Origin: Chloroflexota bacterium
GTDB taxonomy: Bacteria; Chloroflexota; Dehalococcoidia; UBA1151
Reading direction: 5' to 3'
DNA length: 7,474 nt
NCBI GenBank assembly: GCA_022561735.1
Contig: JADFQR010000060.1
Span: 1-7,474 of the forward strand
Below the pieces are notes generated by a model. The model was given only the letters and a program-made list of their open reading frames with translations. It made no database searches and was not told the origin of the DNA. A program made the translations under genes and the position numbers. This document shows, one piece after another, positions 6,138-7,474 of the stretch (within the stretch, counting starts at the first letter, position 1; each line of letters starts with the position of its first letter).

Positions 6138-6529
6138 GGCGTGTTCACGATGATCAGGCTGCTCGCCGCCGCAACCTCTTCCCCGGTCTGATCAACAAAC
6201 GACATCTGGACCGTTGCGAACCGGTTTCCCCGGCGCTCGGCGTTCGATTTCAGCACCGCCCGGATCTCAAGGGTCTCGCCCGGCGATACCGGTCGTTTGA
6301 AAGACACTTCCTGCGATGCGTGGACAACTTCAACGGTGCCGTCAGCCAGTCCGAGGTGGCTTATGAACCGCGACAGACCGGCCGCGATAACCGCCATCGC
6401 CGGCACGCGCTCTGATGGCCGCGCCGTCACATCGCCGACGGCCGCGGCGTACGCAGCAGCTTCAGCCTCGCTGATGACGAGGGATTCAGGGGGGAACTCG
6501 TGTCCTGGTTCGAGATCGTGTAGCGGCAT
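6134..6529 (-). CDS. HadA-like hotdog subunit, probably non-catalytic partner
   Basis: A 131-residue hotdog-fold protein similar to the N-terminal MaoC-type (FAS1-like dehydratase) half, as in HadA of mycobacteria. It keeps the family strand pattern SQEVSFKRPVSPGETLEIRAVL (72-93) and a closing strand ending SSLIIVN. At the place where the partner protein has GDYNPIH, this one reads GDVTARPSERVPAM (32-45). The asparagine, proline and catalytic histidine are missing, so it is probably a structural or substrate-binding subunit. The ATG at 6529 has a GAGG about four bases upstream. It is the first gene of the five-gene cluster, and its last codons overlap the next start by four bases. Function as part of a dehydratase heterodimer is inferred from the sequence and this overlap. 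Confidence 0.78.
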   Translation of the reverse strand: MPLHDLEPGHEFPPESLVISEAEAAAYAAAVGDVTARPSERVPAMAVIAAGLSRFISHLGLADGTVEVVHASQEVSFKRPVSPGETLEIRAVLKSNAERRGNRFATVQMSFVDQTGEEVAAASSLIIVNTP

Positions 6530-6561
6530 GTGTCCTCGCGTGCGCCGGTTCTATGGGTCGC

Positions 6562-6582
6562 CAGATGAATTCTCAGACGAAT
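6562..6582. repeat. Tandem 9-base direct repeat before the fatty acid cluster
   Basis: CAGATGAAT (6562-6570) and CAGACGAAT (6574-6582) match at eight of nine positions and are 12 bases apart start to start. They overlap the edge of the -10-like box and the presumed transcription start of the cluster, where a repressor could bind. They may be an operator, but chance is possible for a single pair. Confidence 0.35.
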
Positions 6583-6609
6583 ACTAAGTGACTATCCCTG
6601 CCGCGACAG
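6581..6609 (-). promoter_or_regulatory. Weak candidate promoter for the fatty acid cluster
   Basis: Reading leftward, TAGTAT (6581-6586) resembles a -10 box. CTGTCG, 17 bases further upstream (6604-6609), is a poor -35 match (three of six). Transcription would begin near 6574, giving a leader of about 45 bases. This is one of the few AT-richer stretches of the intergenic region, which is the main reason for the call. The rest of 6530-6737 holds no gene I can support. Confidence 0.3.
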
Positions 6610-6723
6610 CAGGTGCGGATGAGCGACCTCTGTCCGCCACGGCATAGCGTTGGGGCGGCTTCTGCCATGACTCCCGGCGCGAGTGGGGCGTGGAGACAGT
6701 AATCCGCCGGCTCACCTCGGATT

Positions 6724-6736
6724 CGCCGGACCGGCG
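6724..6736. terminator. Inverted repeat just after the 121-residue gene
   Basis: CGCCGG (6724-6729) and CCGGCG (6731-6736) are perfect six-base arms around one base. On the minus strand they follow directly after the stop codon at 6738. The hairpin (five pairs with a three-base loop) is very GC-rich but lacks a T-run, so it is at best a weak or Rho-assisted terminator. Confidence 0.25.
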
Positions 6737-6737
6737 T

Positions 6738-7103
6738 TCACTCAGATGTTCCGCGCGTGCCCTGCATGTCGACAGCTTCCGCGATCCACCGGGAAGCGAG
6801 CTGGAACGACATCTCGTTCCGGTAATCCAGGGAGGAAAGCGCGAGCACCTTGTGCATGACGCCGCTCGACACACGGGCTTCGACACTCTCCCCCAGCTTC
6901 GGCACCCGCACCCTCAACGCCTCGGCTATCGCCGCCGCCGCGAATAGTCCGCTGCGGTTTATGAACACCCGCGTCATTACCCGTCCGTCGTAATACAGCG
7001 ACAGCCCGGACTTTGTCTGCGTCAGCGTGACGCGCATATGAGCGCGCGGCTGTCCGAGAATCTCATAGGCGCGATCGAGCGCTTTCGTCCGTGATATAGC
7101 CAT
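6738..7103 (-). CDS. Conserved-looking hypothetical protein, 121 residues
   Basis: I do not recognise this family. The protein is small, basic in its first half and soluble, with no signal peptide or convincing membrane segment. After an N-terminal helix (about 4-17, SRTKALDRAYEILGQ) come alternating strands at about 22-49 (MRVTLTQ, GLSLYYDG, RVMTRVFIN). Then come an alanine-rich helix (52-65) and a C-terminal helix at about 99-113. Codon use is GC-rich at third positions like that of neighbouring genes, which supports a real gene on this strand. The ATG at 7103 has no obvious ribosome site; ATG at residue 23 is a less likely alternative because it would remove the first helix. It is divergent from the SDR gene at 7300 and separated from the fatty acid cluster by 208 bases, so a separate promoter is expected. 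Confidence 0.65.
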   Translation of the reverse strand: MAISRTKALDRAYEILGQPRAHMRVTLTQTKSGLSLYYDGRVMTRVFINRSGLFAAAAIAEALRVRVPKLGESVEARVSSGVMHKVLALSSLDYRNEMSFQLASRWIAEAVDMQGTRGTSE

Positions 7104-7173
7104 TCAGCCAGCTTGATTTCGGTGTTGTTGTCGATTCCTGCACCCGTGCCGGTGGATCAGCGCTCCCCTTACA

Positions 7174-7206
7174 TTCCGGCAAGGAATTGAGGAAGGCGGT
7201 CCGGAA
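7174..7206. repeat. Spaced inverted repeat flanking the -35 region
   Basis: TTCCGG (7174-7179) and CCGGAA (7201-7206) are inverted copies separated by 21 bases. The right arm ends one base before the TATAAT box and the interval contains the -35-like TTGAGG. The position suits an operator for the divergent genes, but six-base GC-rich arms are weak evidence. Confidence 0.22.
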
Positions 7207-7213
7207 GTATAAT
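7187..7213 (+). promoter_or_regulatory. Candidate sigma-70-type promoter for the right-edge SDR gene
   Basis: A perfect TATAAT (7208-7213) lies 15 bases after TTGAGG (7187-7192; four of six -35 bases). The spacer is a little short, but the -10 match stands out in GC-rich DNA. Transcription would start near 7220, leaving a leader of about 80 bases before the ATG. Confidence 0.5.
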
Positions 7214-7288
7214 CCCCGCGTTTCACCCGGGCGCTCTGACTGACCTGTGAACGTCCGGGGAGGATGCCGCAGGAAACAGCGCTATTTT

Positions 7289-7293
7289 GGAGG
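7289..7293 (+). promoter_or_regulatory. Ribosome binding site GGAGG deciding the SDR start
   Basis: GGAGG lies six bases before the ATG at 7300, an ideal spacing. An in-frame ATG at 7264 would add 12 residues, but its GGGGAGG sits directly against the codon with no spacer, so 7300 is preferred. Confidence 0.75.
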
Positions 7294-7299
7294 CCCTGT

Positions 7300-7474
7300 A
7301 TGGACCTTACCGGACATGTGGCGATAGTCACGGGTGGAGCGACCGGCATTGGACGCGCCATCGGCATCAAAATGGCCGAGGTAGGCGCGAGCATCGTCGT
7401 TTCTGACATTGACGCCGATGCCTGTGTGCGAACGGCGGGCGAGATCGCGGCGCTCGGGGTGCAGTCGGTGGGAA
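7300..7474 (+). CDS. Short-chain dehydrogenase/reductase, N-terminal part
   Basis: The first 58 residues of an SDR oxidoreductase; the gene continues past the right edge. It opens MDLTGHVAIVTGGATGIGRAIG, with the cofactor motif TGGATGIG at residues 11-18. An acidic residue then ends the second strand (VVVSD-type, SIVVSDIDAD), which usually indicates NAD preference over NADP. The catalytic serine, tyrosine and lysine are beyond the window, so the substrate cannot be inferred. It differs from the two SDRs of the fatty acid cluster, which have SRGIG in this motif, and it is on the opposite strand with its own promoter. Family membership is secure; function is not. Confidence 0.88.
   Translation, partial: MDLTGHVAIVTGGATGIGRAIGIKMAEVGASIVVSDIDADACVRTAGEIAALGVQSVG

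Larger units (their letters stand above)
3028..6529 (-). other. Predicted five-gene fatty acid/phospholipid operon
   Basis: Five same-strand genes, in the order HadA-like, HadB-like, plsX, fabG and fabL, are separated by -4, about 43, 21 and 55 bases, with no terminator-like hairpin recognised between them. A promoter-like region lies before the first gene, and a convergent gene follows the last. The set covers keto reduction, dehydration, enoyl reduction and transfer of acyl chains to phosphate. Condensing enzymes, FabD and acyl carrier protein are absent and must be encoded elsewhere. Confidence 0.75.

Noticed and set aside
5280..6191. Open frame of 303 codons on the plus strand
   Set aside because: It runs antisense across the start of plsX and all of the HadB-like gene, both well supported, and its translation shows no family motifs.
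6129..6529. First hotdog gene as a FapR-type regulator, because FapR has a hotdog domain and often precedes plsX
   Set aside because: The protein lacks the N-terminal helix-turn-helix of FapR and overlaps a catalytic MaoC partner, which fits a HadA-like subunit better.
6597..6613. Five-pair hairpin CCTGC/GCAGG with a seven-base loop upstream of the fatty acid cluster
   Set aside because: It lies within the presumed promoter rather than the transcript, has no T-run, and such short GC stems are common by chance here.

Overview
The window is high-GC bacterial DNA with compact genes, dense coding and several TTG starts. It is chromosomal housekeeping sequence. I see no tRNA, rRNA, CRISPR array, transposase, integrase or phage gene. 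The HtpX-PspAB pair is known mainly from Actinobacteria and Chloroflexi-like lineages. Together with a HadAB-like split dehydratase and a FabL-type enoyl reductase, it suggests a high-GC Chloroflexota (for example Thermomicrobia-like) or actinobacterial host. That assignment is inference from gene content, not proof.

Layout. (1) Positions 1-1748, minus strand: an envelope-stress unit, transcribed leftward as htpX (membrane zinc protease), then pspAB, whose start codon directly abuts the htpX stop. After 52 bases comes the beginning of a further gene that runs off the left edge and resembles a class I glutamine amidotransferase. (2) 1749-2002: a divergent promoter region. (3) 2003-3016, plus strand: an inositol-monophosphatase-family phosphatase with a TTG start and a strongly basic C-terminal tail. 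(4) 3028-6529, minus strand: a five-gene fatty-acid/phospholipid cluster. Its transcription order is HadA-like hotdog subunit, HadB-like hotdog dehydratase (ATGA overlap), plsX, fabG, then a FabL-type enoyl-ACP reductase. It converges on the phosphatase gene with only 11 bases between stop codons. (5) 6530-6737: the likely promoter region of that cluster, with a tandem 9-base repeat beside a -10-like box. (6) 6738-7103, minus strand: an unrecognised 121-residue protein. (7) 7104-7299: a divergent intergenic region with a perfect TATAAT box. (8) 7300-7474, plus strand: the start of another short-chain dehydrogenase, cut by the right edge.

How the genes work together. The central cluster encodes every reductive-loop step of type II fatty acid synthesis: keto reduction by FabG, dehydration by the HadA/B-like pair, and enoyl reduction by the FabL type. 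It also encodes PlsX, which diverts acyl-ACP to acyl-phosphate for phospholipid synthesis. No condensing enzyme, malonyl transferase or acyl carrier protein lies in the window. The htpX-pspAB unit is membrane protein quality control, so much of the window concerns making or maintaining the membrane.

The most interesting points are the hybrid composition of the fatty-acid cluster, its repeat-bearing promoter region, the split dehydratase with one apparently non-catalytic subunit, and two TTG-start genes whose starts overlap tiny upstream frames. I did not find convincing evidence of a wholly new system.
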